A program made the translations under genes and the position numbers. A DNA stretch of 64,000 nt, from the NCBI RefSeq assembly GCF_013341275.1, contig NZ_CP054476.1:1935501-1999500 (forward strand), in the 5' to 3' direction. Of this stretch, positions 10,207 through 20,410 are shown one piece after another. This DNA is from Methyloligella sp. GL2. GTDB lineage: Bacteria > Pseudomonadota > Alphaproteobacteria > Rhizobiales > Methyloligellaceae. The first letter of the stretch is position 1. Each line of letters opens with the position of its first letter. Below the pieces are notes generated by a model that was given only the letters and a program-made list of their open reading frames with translations, was not told where the DNA came from and did not search any database.

Positions 10207-10680
10207 GTGAGTGACTCTTACCATCCGGCTTCGTGCCCCTCTTGCGGCACACTACTTCGTGGTCGGTCGATCTGCCCGCAATGCGGCGCGCTCGTCCCTT
10301 TGGAATCTGGCGCTCTCAATTTCTGGCTTTCGCTGAAAGACCGAATGAGGAACCTCGGATACGGCGTTTCCCAGTCTGCACGGCGTCGGATATTGCTATG
10401 GACGGGCGCTCTGGTCCCTCTGTTGGTTTGGCCTGCCTTGTTCAGCCTTGCCTACGCGTCTTGGAAAACACGCCGCGGCGAAGGTGCCACGGAAGAATAT
10501 CGCTGGATCAGCCTCATTGCGCTGGCGAATGTGGTGATAAGTTTTGTGCTTCTCTACAGCATCCACGGATGGCTAGCGGACCATTTTCTTCAATTGGTCT
10601 CCGGGCTAAAGGCCACTCTGTTTGGCGGTCAAACAGATTCCTCCCACATCTCGCCAGGCGTCCGGAAACTCGATATCTGA
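10207..10680 (+). CDS. Zinc-ribbon membrane protein of unknown function
   Basis: A 157-residue protein starting at GTG 10207, one nucleotide after the stop of the GYF-TM2 gene (GGGTGA junction). The N-terminus carries a zinc-ribbon (CPSCGTLL then CPQCGALV, residues about 9-29). Two hydrophobic helices follow (about 60-82 and 98-122), then a polar tail. Such zinc-ribbon-plus-TM proteins are often partners of TM2 proteins, but the function is not established. No enzyme motif is visible. An upstream in-frame start at 10168 would overlap the previous gene and lacks a ribosome-binding site. Confidence 0.6.
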   Translation: MSDSYHPASCPSCGTLLRGRSICPQCGALVPLESGALNFWLSLKDRMRNLGYGVSQSARRRILLWTGALVPLLVWPALFSLAYASWKTRRGEGATEEYRWISLIALANVVISFVLLYSIHGWLADHFLQLVSGLKATLFGGQTDSSHISPGVRKLDI

Positions 10681-10754
10681 GCTGACTCGTATGGAATCGT
10701 TTTTGGCGACTGATTTTGCGTTTCGGAGCGAAAATTCGCGCGATCTAGGTCGCA

Positions 10755-11489
10755 CTAAGCCGGCGCCGGCTTCTTCCGGTTCAGAAGCGTGATCATCCGC
10801 TCGCGGGCTTGCGGCATGGCCACGCCTTGCGGGCCGAAGATATGCCGGTCGAGGAAGAAGCCGGTGAGCTCGAAGCCCGAGCTGAGGTCGTTTGCCGTCA
10901 CCTCCACCTGGGCATCGCGCAAAAAGGCCGGCAGCGGCAATAGCTTCTCCGCATATGGCTCGCCGGCCTCCGCGGAGACGGCCCGGCCGGAGCGCGGCGA
11001 GACATAGGTCAGCGCATCGGTGACGCCGGTGGCGGCGCAGGCGCTGAGGTCCAAGCCAAACCCCATATCGCCAAGAAAATCGAGCTCCCAGCGGACCAGC
11101 TGGGCGGGCCAGATCTCGCGCTCATCCAGATTGGCGAAGACGGCGAGCGCGGAGCGATACAGCGCCGGATGGGGATCGCGCTCGGGCAGGAGCCTAGCCA
11201 TAGATGTGAGGGATTCGATGGCGGCGAGCGCCACCGGATCGTCCAGCACGCCGGCGGCATTGGCGTCGATCAGCTCCACGGTCATAGAGCCGAGATGCTC
11301 GGCCAGCCGGGCGCGCCAGGTGATGTGAACGTGATTGCTCGGCTGCAGCAGCGGACGCAGACGGCGCGAACGGCCGCCGCGCACCAGGCCGAGATGGCGG
11401 CCATGCTCGGCGGTCAGCATTTCGGCGATCACATTGGCTTCGCCCAAAGGCCGCACCGAAAGCACGATAGCGTCGTCGCGCCAATCCAT
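10755..11489 (-). CDS. recO: DNA repair protein RecO
   Basis: A 244-residue RecO. The N-terminal OB-fold is recognisable (DDAIVLSVRPLGEANVIAEML, then GRHLGLVRGGRSRRLRPLLQP). The helical middle has the conserved LVRWELDFLGDMGFGLDLSACAATG segment near residue 130-155. RecO loads RecA on SSB-coated gaps with RecR. As in most proteobacterial RecO there is no four-Cys zinc finger. It sits at the downstream end of the lepB-rnc-era cluster, 161 nt past era, and is separated from era by a hairpin element. Confidence 0.9.
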   Translation of the reverse strand: MDWRDDAIVLSVRPLGEANVIAEMLTAEHGRHLGLVRGGRSRRLRPLLQPSNHVHITWRARLAEHLGSMTVELIDANAAGVLDDPVALAAIESLTSMARLLPERDPHPALYRSALAVFANLDEREIWPAQLVRWELDFLGDMGFGLDLSACAATGVTDALTYVSPRSGRAVSAEAGEPYAEKLLPLPAFLRDAQVEVTANDLSSGFELTGFFLDRHIFGPQGVAMPQARERMITLLNRKKPAPA

Positions 11490-11560
11490 GGTTTTTCACG
11501 TCCATGCCGGCAGGGGGCTTCTTGAGCCCCCATCAAACCCAGCTCTGACCCCCTCCCCGA

Positions 11561-11583
11561 CCCTCCCCCTTTTAGGGGGAGGG
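11561..11583. repeat. C-rich/G-rich hairpin element between era and recO
   Basis: CCCTCCCCCT at 11561-11570 pairs with AGGGGGAGGG at 11574-11583 across a 3-nt loop. It is embedded in a longer pyrimidine-rich tract (about 11546-11628) that repeats the CCCTCCCC theme and the CCCCTGAAAGGAGGG motif. Such short palindromic C-tract elements are often dispersed intergenic repeats in alphaproteobacterial genomes. No U-run follows, so it is not a clear terminator. It occurs once in this window. Confidence 0.45.
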
Positions 11584-11650
11584 AGGCCGCTGTGCCTTTG
11601 CTCTCCCCTCCCCCTGAAAGGAGGGCAGAATTCGAGATAACAGTTCTGCC

Positions 11651-12589
11651 TTATCCCTTGGGATAATCCAGCCCCATTTCGCGATAGCGCTCCGGATCCT
11701 CGGACCAGCGCTCGCGCACCTTCACGAACAAGAACAGATGCACCGGCGTGCCGGCGATCTCGGCAATCTCTTTGCGTGCGGCCTGGCCGATCTCCTTGAT
11801 CGTCGCGCCCTTGGCGCCGAGCACGATCTTCTTCTGACTATCGCGCTCCACATAGATGGTCTGCTCGATGCGGGCGCTGCCGTCGCGCAGGGTCTTCCAT
11901 TCGGTGGGCTCGACGGTCAGCGAATAGGGCAGCTCCTCGTGCAGACGCAGAAACAGCTTCTCGCGGGTGATCTCGGCGGCGGCCTGGCGCAGCGGTGCGT
12001 CGGTGAGCTGATCCTCCGGGAACAGCCAGGGGCCCGGCGGCACGCTCTCGGCGAGATAAGTCTTCAGATCGGCGACGCCGTCGCCGGTGAGCGCGGAGAT
12101 CATGAAGATGCGGTCGAAGCTTCCGGTTTCGGAGAGCTTGGCCACCAGCTCCAGAAGCTTCGGCTTCTTGACTAGGTCGACCTTGTTGAGCGCGCAAGCG
12201 ACGGGGCGCTTCACCTCGCCGATATGTTCGAGCACCGCTTCCAGCCCCTCGTCGATGCCGCGCTTGGCATCGATCACCAGGAGGACGAGATCGGCATCCC
12301 CTGCCCGGTCCCAAGCCGCCGCGGTCATGGCTCGGTCCAGGCGCCGCTTGGGCTGAAAGATGCCGGGCGTATCGACCAGGACGATCTGCGATTTGTCCTG
12401 AAGCGCCAGCCCGCGCACCGGGCCGCGCGTGGTCTGGGCCTTGTGGGTCACGATGGAGATCTTGGCGCCGACCAGGGAATTGGTCAGGGTGGACTTGCCG
12501 CTATTGGGCGCGCCGATCAGAGCGACGAAGCCGCAGCGGGTGCCGGTCTCGGATTCAGGCATATCGGGCGTCTCGGCCATATCAGCCAT
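11651..12589 (-). CDS. era: GTPase Era
   Basis: A 312-residue Era, the GTPase that assists 16S rRNA 3'-end maturation and 30S assembly. The G motifs are clear: G1 GAPNSGKST (residues about 23-31), G3 DTPG, G4 NKVD. The C-terminal KH domain contains the GAKGATIKEIGQAARKEI RNA-binding segment and ends KVRERWSEDPERYREMGLDYP. The ATG at 12589 overlaps the rnc stop by 8 nt, suggesting translational coupling. The frame continues upstream through rnc, but that part has no Era homology. It has an N-terminal extension of about 15 residues relative to E. coli Era, which is normal for alphaproteobacteria. Confidence 0.95.
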   Translation of the reverse strand: MADMAETPDMPESETGTRCGFVALIGAPNSGKSTLTNSLVGAKISIVTHKAQTTRGPVRGLALQDKSQIVLVDTPGIFQPKRRLDRAMTAAAWDRAGDADLVLLVIDAKRGIDEGLEAVLEHIGEVKRPVACALNKVDLVKKPKLLELVAKLSETGSFDRIFMISALTGDGVADLKTYLAESVPPGPWLFPEDQLTDAPLRQAAAEITREKLFLRLHEELPYSLTVEPTEWKTLRDGSARIEQTIYVERDSQKKIVLGAKGATIKEIGQAARKEIAEIAGTPVHLFLFVKVRERWSEDPERYREMGLDYPKG

Positions 12590-13292
12590 GGGCGCGCTCC
12601 CAGATCTTTTCGCGAAGCAGAAAGGCCAGTGCGGCGGCCTGCTCGGCGGCGCGTTTGCTGGCCCCCTCGCCGCGGGCCGGCTCCTCGCCCTCGATGCAGA
12701 CTTCGGTGGTAAACAGCGGGGCGTGATCGGGGCCGGAGCGTCCGGCTTCCACATAGCGGGGAAGCGGCAGGCCGCGCCCTTGCGCCCATTCCTGCAATGC
12801 CGATTTGGCGTCGGCCGCGGCCTCTTCCAGCTCGTGCAGATACGGCTCCCAGAAGCGGTGGATCAGATCGCGGGCCCTCTGATAGTCGGCATCGAGGAAC
12901 ACCGCGCCCAGCACCGCCTCGCAGGCATTGGCGAGGATAGTCATCTTCTTGCGCCCGCCGCTGCCGGCCTCGCCGCCGCTCATTACCAGCACATTGCCGA
13001 GCTCCCAAACCTGGCCCACCTCGGCGCAAGTGTTGGCGCGGACGAGATGATTGAACCAGCGGGCGAGCTGACCTTCCGGCGCATCGGGAAAGGTGGCGGT
13101 CAAGAGTTCGGCGATGGCGAGGCCCAGCACGCGGTCGCCGAGGAATTCCAGCCGCTCATTGTCCTTGTCGGCCTTGGCCACGGCACGGGCGCTGGAATGG
13201 GTCAGCGCCAGTTTCAGAAGGCCGGGATCGCTGAAGTGGTAGCCGAGCCTATCGCAAAGCTGTTTCAGGCCGTGGTCGTTCTGCTTGCCCAA
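12582..13292 (-). CDS. rnc: Ribonuclease III
   Basis: A 236-residue RNase III that cuts double-stranded RNA and processes pre-rRNA. The signature ERLEFLGDRVLGLAIAELL (residues about 45-63) contains the catalytic Glu/Asp cluster. The second acidic set is in NACEAVLGAVFLDADY, and a C-terminal dsRBD runs from about residue 155 (SALQEWAQGRGLPLPRY to KRAAEQAAALAFLL). I chose the TTG at 13292, 2 nt after the lepB stop, because it gives a normal N-terminus. The ATG at 13343 would add 17 residues read from inside lepB. The 3' end overlaps era by 8 nt. Confidence 0.92.
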   Translation of the reverse strand: MGKQNDHGLKQLCDRLGYHFSDPGLLKLALTHSSARAVAKADKDNERLEFLGDRVLGLAIAELLTATFPDAPEGQLARWFNHLVRANTCAEVGQVWELGNVLVMSGGEAGSGGRKKMTILANACEAVLGAVFLDADYQRARDLIHRFWEPYLHELEEAAADAKSALQEWAQGRGLPLPRYVEAGRSGPDHAPLFTTEVCIEGEEPARGEGASKRAAEQAAALAFLLREKIWERAHG

Positions 13293-13294
13293 GC

Positions 13295-14071
13295 CTAACG
13301 CACCAGATCGAAGAGGCGCGAGCCGCGCACCGCGGTCGGCCAACGCCAGAGCTGCCAGAAATGAGCGCCCTCGCCGAGGGAGAAGAAGATCACCTGAGCA
13401 TGGCCGATCAGATTCTCCACCGGCACATAGCCGACCTCGGAGAGGAAGCGGCTGTCGGTGGAGTTGTCGCGGTTGTCGCCCATCATGAAGAGATGGTTCG
13501 GCGGCACCTTATAGACCTCGGTGTTGTCGCTAATTCCGTTCTGCACCAGGTCGAGGGTGCGATAGCTCACCCCGTTGGGCAGGGTCTCGCGATATTGCGG
13601 CAGGTGCCGTTCGGCGCCGGTCGGCGTGTAGGAGGTGAAATCCTCGATGCGCTCCTTCTTCACCGGCGTGCCGTTGATGTAGAGCACGCCTTTGCGCATC
13701 TGGATCTCGTCGCCGGGAAGGCCGATGACGCGTTTGATGTAGTCGGTCTTGTTGTCGGTGGGCAGCTTGAACACCACCACGTCGCCCCGCTTCGGCAGGC
13801 TGCCGAAGATGCGCCCGGAGAACAGGTCCGGGCTGAAGGGGAAGGAATATTTGCTGTAGCCGTAGCTGTATTTCGAGACGAACAGATAATCGCCGATCAG
13901 CAGCGTCGGAATCATCGAGCCGGACGGGATATTGAACGGCTGGAACAGGAAGATCCGCACCAACAGCGCAAGCAGCAGGGCCGGAATGATGACCGTGAAG
14001 ATACTGCTTCGCGGCTCGGCGTCCTGCTTCTCGACGTCGGCCGACGCCTTCTCCTCGCTGGATGATGTCAT
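13295..14071 (-). CDS. lepB: Signal peptidase I
   Basis: A 258-residue inner-membrane serine protease that removes signal peptides. One N-terminal transmembrane helix (residues about 24-43) is followed by box B IPSGSMIPTLLIGDYL with the catalytic Ser52, box D with general-base Lys113 (TDYIKRVIGLPGDEI) and box E (FMMGDNRDNSTDSR). The length and single strongly hydrophobic N-terminal helix are typical of alphaproteobacterial LepB. It lies between acpS (64-nt gap) and rnc (2-nt gap) in the conserved cluster. Confidence 0.95.
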   Translation of the reverse strand: MTSSSEEKASADVEKQDAEPRSSIFTVIIPALLLALLVRIFLFQPFNIPSGSMIPTLLIGDYLFVSKYSYGYSKYSFPFSPDLFSGRIFGSLPKRGDVVVFKLPTDNKTDYIKRVIGLPGDEIQMRKGVLYINGTPVKKERIEDFTSYTPTGAERHLPQYRETLPNGVSYRTLDLVQNGISDNTEVYKVPPNHLFMMGDNRDNSTDSRFLSEVGYVPVENLIGHAQVIFFSLGEGAHFWQLWRWPTAVRGSRLFDLVR

Positions 14072-14135
14072 AACCGGTGCTGACCTTTCGTTGGAGAGAG
14101 CCCTATAGACCCTCGTCGGGCGCGAGGCAAACGCC

Positions 14136-14546
14136 TCAGCGAAGCGCCCCCTCTGGGACGGCGGAAATTATCACGATGGCCTGCGCCGTCGGGAAATCGT
14201 CGGTGATGGTGAGATCGATTCGGGTGGTGAGGCCTTCGGGCGTGATACGTTCCAGCGCCTGCAGTGCCCCGCCGGTGAGTGCCATGGTGGGGCGGCCCGA
14301 GGCAAGGTTCACCACACCCATATCGCGCCAGAACACGCCTTCGCTGAAGCCGGTGCCCAGCGCCTTGGAGCAGGCCTCCTTGGCGGCGAAGCGCTTGGCA
14401 TAGGAAGCGGCGCGCAGCGCGCGGGCGTCGGATTTCGCCCGTTCGATATCGGTGAAGATGCGGTCGAGAAACCGGTCGCCGTAGCGCTCGATGGTCTTCT
14501 CCACCCGCCGGATGTCGATAATGTCGTTGCCGAGGCCGATGATCAT
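14136..14546 (-). CDS. acpS: Holo-[acyl-carrier-protein] synthase
   Basis: A 136-residue 4'-phosphopantetheinyl transferase that converts apo-ACP to holo-ACP. The two family motifs are present: [26 protein letters not shown] at the N-terminus (Mg-binding Asp) and [18 protein letters not shown] (Mg-binding Glu) in the middle. The length is normal. It starts 9 nt after the pdxJ stop and so is probably co-transcribed with pdxJ and lepB. Confidence 0.95.
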   Translation of the reverse strand: MIIGLGNDIIDIRRVEKTIERYGDRFLDRIFTDIERAKSDARALRAASYAKRFAAKEACSKALGTGFSEGVFWRDMGVVNLASGRPTMALTGGALQALERITPEGLTTRIDLTITDDFPTAQAIVIISAVPEGALR

Positions 14547-14555
14547 GTCGTTTCG

Positions 14556-15335
14556 CTAAAGTGCGCCCTCTTCCGCCTGCGCCGCCGCCTGTTTGCGGGT
14601 GCGCCGCATGATGTCGTGCATATGGCGAATGGATTCGCGAAGTCCCACGAAGATGCCTTCGCTGATCAGGAAGTGGCCGATATTCAGCTCCACCACTTGC
14701 GGGATCGCCGCAACCGGCTTGACGTTGGTGTAGGTGAAGCCGTGGCCGGCATGGACCTCCAGCCCCTTCTCGGCGGCGAAGGCGGCGGCGGTCTCGATCC
14801 GCGCCAGCTCCCTGGCGAAATCGTCGGCCCGGCCGTCGATCTCCGCATTGCAATAGGTGCCGGTGTGAAGCTCCACCGCATCGGCGCCGACATCGGCGGC
14901 CACCGCGATCTGCTCAAGATCGGGATCGAGGAACAGGGAGACACGGATACCGGCGGCCCGCAAGGCGCGGATGAAACGGCTCAGCCCCTCGCCCTGGGCA
15001 GCAGCATCGAGGCCACCTTCGGTGGTCAGCTCCTCGCGCCGCTCCGGCACCAGGCAACAGGCATGGGGGCGATGCTGCAGAGCGATCGCCTGCATCTCCG
15101 GCGTCACTGCCATCTCCATGTTCAGCGGAATGGGCATTTCGGCGAGCATGGCGATATCGGCGTCGCGGATATGGCGCCGGTCCTCGCGCAGATGGGCGGT
15201 GATGTTGTCGGCGCCGGCATCGATCGCCACCTGGGCGGCGCGTTTGAGATCGGGATAAGGCGCGCCGCGAGCGTTCCGCAAGGTGGCGACATGGTCGATA
15301 TTCACGCCGAGGCGTATGGGAGGAAATTCGGGCAT
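14556..15335 (-). CDS. pdxJ: Pyridoxine 5'-phosphate synthase
   Basis: A 259-residue TIM-barrel enzyme making pyridoxine 5'-phosphate from 1-deoxyxylulose 5-phosphate and 3-amino-2-oxopropyl phosphate. Typical segments are LGVNIDHVATLRNARG at the N-terminus, NITAHLREDRRHI, MEMAVTPEM, CCLVPERREELTTEGGLD, VELHTGTY, GLEVHAGHGFTYTNV and the C-terminal ELNIGHFLISE phosphate-binding region. The start is ATG 15335; the long open frame upstream runs into the DUF2062 gene out of its proper frame and is not coding. Confidence 0.95.
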   Translation of the reverse strand: MPEFPPIRLGVNIDHVATLRNARGAPYPDLKRAAQVAIDAGADNITAHLREDRRHIRDADIAMLAEMPIPLNMEMAVTPEMQAIALQHRPHACCLVPERREELTTEGGLDAAAQGEGLSRFIRALRAAGIRVSLFLDPDLEQIAVAADVGADAVELHTGTYCNAEIDGRADDFARELARIETAAAFAAEKGLEVHAGHGFTYTNVKPVAAIPQVVELNIGHFLISEGIFVGLRESIRHMHDIMRRTRKQAAAQAEEGAL

Positions 15336-15382
15336 TACGGTTTGTCCATTGGACGGTGGCCCTTGCGGGCCGCATGAGGCGG

Positions 15383-15946
15383 TTACGGTGCGCTGACGAT
15401 CTCGCCCTGGGGACGGCGCAAGGCGAAACGGCGACGGCGGCGCTCCTGATAGACCTGCACGGCGGTCTTCATCAGGAAATAGGCGATCGCCGCGACGAGA
15501 AGGCCGATAGGAATACTGCCGAGCAGCGTCGGCTTGAAGATCGGCCAGATCTGCTCCCAGGAGGCGCTGAACAGGTTCCTGGAGAAATCGGCGTGGAGAT
15601 GGTTTGGCGGCAAGCCGAGCAACACGGTGCCGACCTTGTAGCTGGCGTACCAGGCAATCGGATAGGTCACCGGATTGCCGACGAAGGTGCCGAAGAAGGA
15701 GGCGACGATGCTGCCGCCCATGGCCCAAGCGACCAGGGCGCTGAGGATGACATGGCAGCCGAGCAGCGGCGTGGTGGCGATGAAGCAGCCGATCGCGAAG
15801 CCCAGCGCGATGGCATGGGGGCTGGCGCTCAGGCGTTTCAGCCTGTGGGTCACGTAGAGAGTCGAGCGGGTCCAGCTCCGCCGCGGCCAAAGATGCACTC
15901 TGGCCTTGGTCAGCAAGGGCTCTTCCTCACGGCGTTTGAACAGCAT
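15383..15946 (-). CDS. DUF2062 membrane protein
   Basis: A 187-residue protein with two long hydrophobic helical regions (about 45-100 and 138-165) flanked by very basic ends. The DUF2062 core is present: SPHAIALGFAIGCFIATTPLLGCH, FFGTFVGNPVTYPIAW and LLGLPPN. The family occurs next to rsh and pdxJ/pyrE in many Hyphomicrobiales and its function is unknown. The ATG at 15946 follows GAGGT. It lies between rsh and pdxJ on the same strand and is probably part of their operon. Confidence 0.8.
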   Translation of the reverse strand: MLFKRREEEPLLTKARVHLWPRRSWTRSTLYVTHRLKRLSASPHAIALGFAIGCFIATTPLLGCHVILSALVAWAMGGSIVASFFGTFVGNPVTYPIAWYASYKVGTVLLGLPPNHLHADFSRNLFSASWEQIWPIFKPTLLGSIPIGLLVAAIAYFLMKTAVQVYQERRRRRFALRRPQGEIVSAP

Positions 15947-16108
15947 GAGCAACCTCAAAGCATGCAAACGGGCTGGAAAAATGGCAGCCACTGCACGTTT
16001 CTAAGCCCTATAAAGGTAAGAAATGAACCAACGCAACCAAGTCCGCGGACGATGCGCCGCAGGATTGGGCTCCAGCGCCCGAGGTCTCGGCCAAGGTTAC
16101 GGCCAAGA

Positions 16109-18343
<2,235 letters not shown>

Positions 18344-18445
18344 GGGCGGCGTCCTGGACGAAACCGCGCAGGCGCAATGGCAGCTGCGCAAACTTGCGAC
18401 GCGCGCCGCTTGAGATTTGTGGTGTGCGTTTTGGGTTTCAGGGTC

Positions 18446-18467
18446 GCGCCCGCACTGTAGCGGGCGC
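18446..18467 (-). terminator. Hairpin between rpoZ and rsh
   Basis: GCGCCCGC (18446-18453) and GCGGGCGC (18460-18467) form an 8-bp stem with a 6-nt loop in the 141-nt gap after rpoZ. No uninterrupted T-run follows on the minus strand, so it may only attenuate transcription into rsh or stabilise the upstream mRNA. Confidence 0.35.
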
Positions 18468-18484
18468 CCCTAAAATTTCGAAGC

Positions 18485-18895
18485 TCAGCGCGAGCGCGGT
18501 CCCGCATTGGAGCCATCCGACGGTGCCTGGGTGGCCATCCTGCGAAGGAGTTCTTCCTCGCTCATCTTATCGATCTGCGTATCGATAGACGGATCGTCCT
18601 GACCCAGCAGCGGAACGCGGCCCTCCGAATGCATATCGGGAACGGCATCGGCCTCGGGCTCATCCACCTCGACATATTTCTGCATGGAGTGGATGAAGTC
18701 CTCTTTCAGATCGTCGGTCGAGACCTTCTCGTCGGCGATCTCACGCAGAGCGACAACCGGGTTCTTATCGTTGTCGCGATCCACGGTGATCGGCGCGCCA
18801 GCCGAAATGGTGCGCGCGCGATGGCTGGCGAGGAGAACCAGCTCGAATCTGTTTTCGACCTTGTCGACGCAATCTTCGACGGTAACGCGTGCCAT
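18485..18895 (-). CDS. rpoZ: RNA polymerase omega subunit
   Basis: A 136-residue omega subunit that helps assemble beta' into RNA polymerase. The conserved N-terminus is [33 protein letters not shown] followed by [11 protein letters not shown]. The C-terminal half is the longer acidic tail common in alphaproteobacteria ([22 protein letters not shown]). It is placed upstream of rsh, as in many proteobacteria. Confidence 0.95.
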   Translation of the reverse strand: MARVTVEDCVDKVENRFELVLLASHRARTISAGAPITVDRDNDKNPVVALREIADEKVSTDDLKEDFIHSMQKYVEVDEPEADAVPDMHSEGRVPLLGQDDPSIDTQIDKMSEEELLRRMATQAPSDGSNAGPRSR

Positions 18896-18967
18896 CGAGT
18901 CTTCCTTATTTTCGGGCTTTGCTTCTGCGCTTTATTTAGGCGTTTAAGGCCGCTAACGCAAGCGACG

Positions 18968-19537
18968 TCAAGTATTTCCGGGGTTTGAAGCGGGCCAATT
19001 CGCAGGCAGTAGCCCGCCATCTTGGCCCTGGCGCAGCAAATCCCGCCATAACCGGGATGCGGTCTTATGCAGCACCGGGTGGCGCCAATGGGGCGCGATA
19101 TCGGCCAGGGGTCGAATCACGAAGGGCCGGTGCTGAGCTTGCGGATGGGGCAGGATCAGCGGCCGTTTACCAGCTCTGGCGAAAGGCGATGCCTCTCCGT
19201 CCCAGCCCCGAACCTGCCCGGCATAGTCCAGCAAATCGAGGTCGAGGCTGCGCGGCCCCCAGGGGGCGTGCTCGCCGCGCCGGCCGGCTTTCGCCTCGGT
19301 TTGCTTCAAAAGCCGCAACACCGCCTCGGGCGGCAGCGCGGTTTCGAAGAGGGCCACGGCATTGGCGTAGGGCTCCTGCCCCGGCTGGCCGATGGGATCG
19401 CTGCGATAGAGCGGCGAGACGGTGCTAAGGCGAAAGCGCGGGGATTGAAGCGTCTTGAGGGCTTTGGCCAGGGCGGCGTCCGGCGCGCCCCAACGGCCAC
19501 GGATATTGGCGCCGAGGGCAATCAGGACCTTGGCCAT
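18968..19537 (-). CDS. folK: 2-amino-4-hydroxy-6-hydroxymethyldihydropteridine pyrophosphokinase
   Basis: A 189-residue HPPK of folate synthesis, transferring pyrophosphate from ATP to 6-hydroxymethyl-dihydropterin. Motifs seen are LIALGANIRGRWG, YRSDPIG, PYANAVALFET, GRRGEHAPWGPRSLDLDLLDY (the RSLDLDLL signature) and LILPHPQAQHRPFVIRPLADIAP. I chose ATG 19537 (MAKVLIALGAN); the open frame to 19591 has no family match. It lies 72 nt upstream of rpoZ on the same strand. Confidence 0.93.
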   Translation of the reverse strand: MAKVLIALGANIRGRWGAPDAALAKALKTLQSPRFRLSTVSPLYRSDPIGQPGQEPYANAVALFETALPPEAVLRLLKQTEAKAGRRGEHAPWGPRSLDLDLLDYAGQVRGWDGEASPFARAGKRPLILPHPQAQHRPFVIRPLADIAPHWRHPVLHKTASRLWRDLLRQGQDGGLLPANWPASNPGNT

Positions 19538-19668
19538 GCCGCACCCCGCGGATTCGCGCTTGAACAAGCGATCGAAGGTCGCGCCTGCCACCAGGATGCC
19601 GCACTCGCGTCCGAACAGTGAACCTGTTGCGCTTTCTTGCGTTTAGCCAGTTTTGACAGGTTTGATAA

Positions 19669-20307
19669 ATGCATTTCTATCCTGATGAACGGATGGCCTT
19701 GTTTGTCGACGGGGCCAATCTCTACGCCGCCGCCAAGGCGCTCGGTTTCGATATCGACTATAAGCGGCTGTTGCAGGTGTTCAGCGGCGAGGCCCGGATG
19801 ATCCGGGCGCTGTATTACACCGCGCTTGCCGACGAGCAGGAATACTCCTCCATCCGGCCGTTGATCGATTGGCTGGACTATAACGGCTACACCATGGTGA
19901 CCAAGCCGACCAAGGAGTTTACCGACGCGGCGGGCCGGCGGCGGATCAAGGGCAATATGGATATCGAGCTTGCCGTCGATGCCATGGAGCTCTCCGAATT
20001 CCTCGACCATGTGGTGCTGTTCTCGGGCGACGGGGATTTCCGCTCGCTGGTGGAGGCGCTGCAGCATAAGGGCAAGCGGGTGAGCGTGGTCTCCACGCTG
20101 GTCACCACGCCGCCCATGGTGGCCGACGAGCTGCGGCGGCAGGCGGACCACTTTATCGATCTGGCCGATCTGCAAGCCGAGATCGGTCGCAAGCCGAGCG
20201 AGCGTCCGCCGCGCGAGGCAAGGGCGCACACCGAGGAGGAAGACATGGGAGAGCAAGACATGGACGAGCAAGACATGGGCGAGCCCGACGACTTCATGGA
20301 GCCCTAG
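19669..20307 (+). CDS. NYN domain (LabA-like) putative nuclease
   Basis: A 212-residue protein of the LabA/DUF88 group of PIN-like NYN ribonucleases. Catalytic-site acids are visible in MALFVDGANLYAAAK, KGNMDIELAVDAME and VVLFSGDGDFRSLVEAL. About 35 residues at the C-terminus form a low-complexity acidic tail with a repeated (M)GEQDMDEQDMGEPDD pattern. The RNA substrate is unknown. Its position beside folK/rpoZ is conserved in Hyphomicrobiales. ATG 19669 is used; an ATG at 19693 is also possible. Confidence 0.85.
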   Translation: MHFYPDERMALFVDGANLYAAAKALGFDIDYKRLLQVFSGEARMIRALYYTALADEQEYSSIRPLIDWLDYNGYTMVTKPTKEFTDAAGRRRIKGNMDIELAVDAMELSEFLDHVVLFSGDGDFRSLVEALQHKGKRVSVVSTLVTTPPMVADELRRQADHFIDLADLQAEIGRKPSERPPREARAHTEEEDMGEQDMDEQDMGEPDDFMEP

Positions 20308-20350
20308 CGTATCGGTTAGGCTGCTGCGCAGCGCATTTCCCCCGAATCGC

Positions 20351-20382
20351 CAAGTCTCGGCGTTTACAAGTCTCGGCGTTTA
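20351..20382. repeat. Perfect 16-bp tandem duplication
   Basis: CAAGTCTCGGCGTTTA occurs twice head to tail (20351-20366 and 20367-20382) in the leader of the following oxidoreductase gene, 29 nt before its start. It looks like a recent slippage duplication and may alter promoter spacing. Confidence 0.8.
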
Positions 20383-20410
20383 GACGCCTCAGCTTTTGGA
20401 TCATCGTTTC

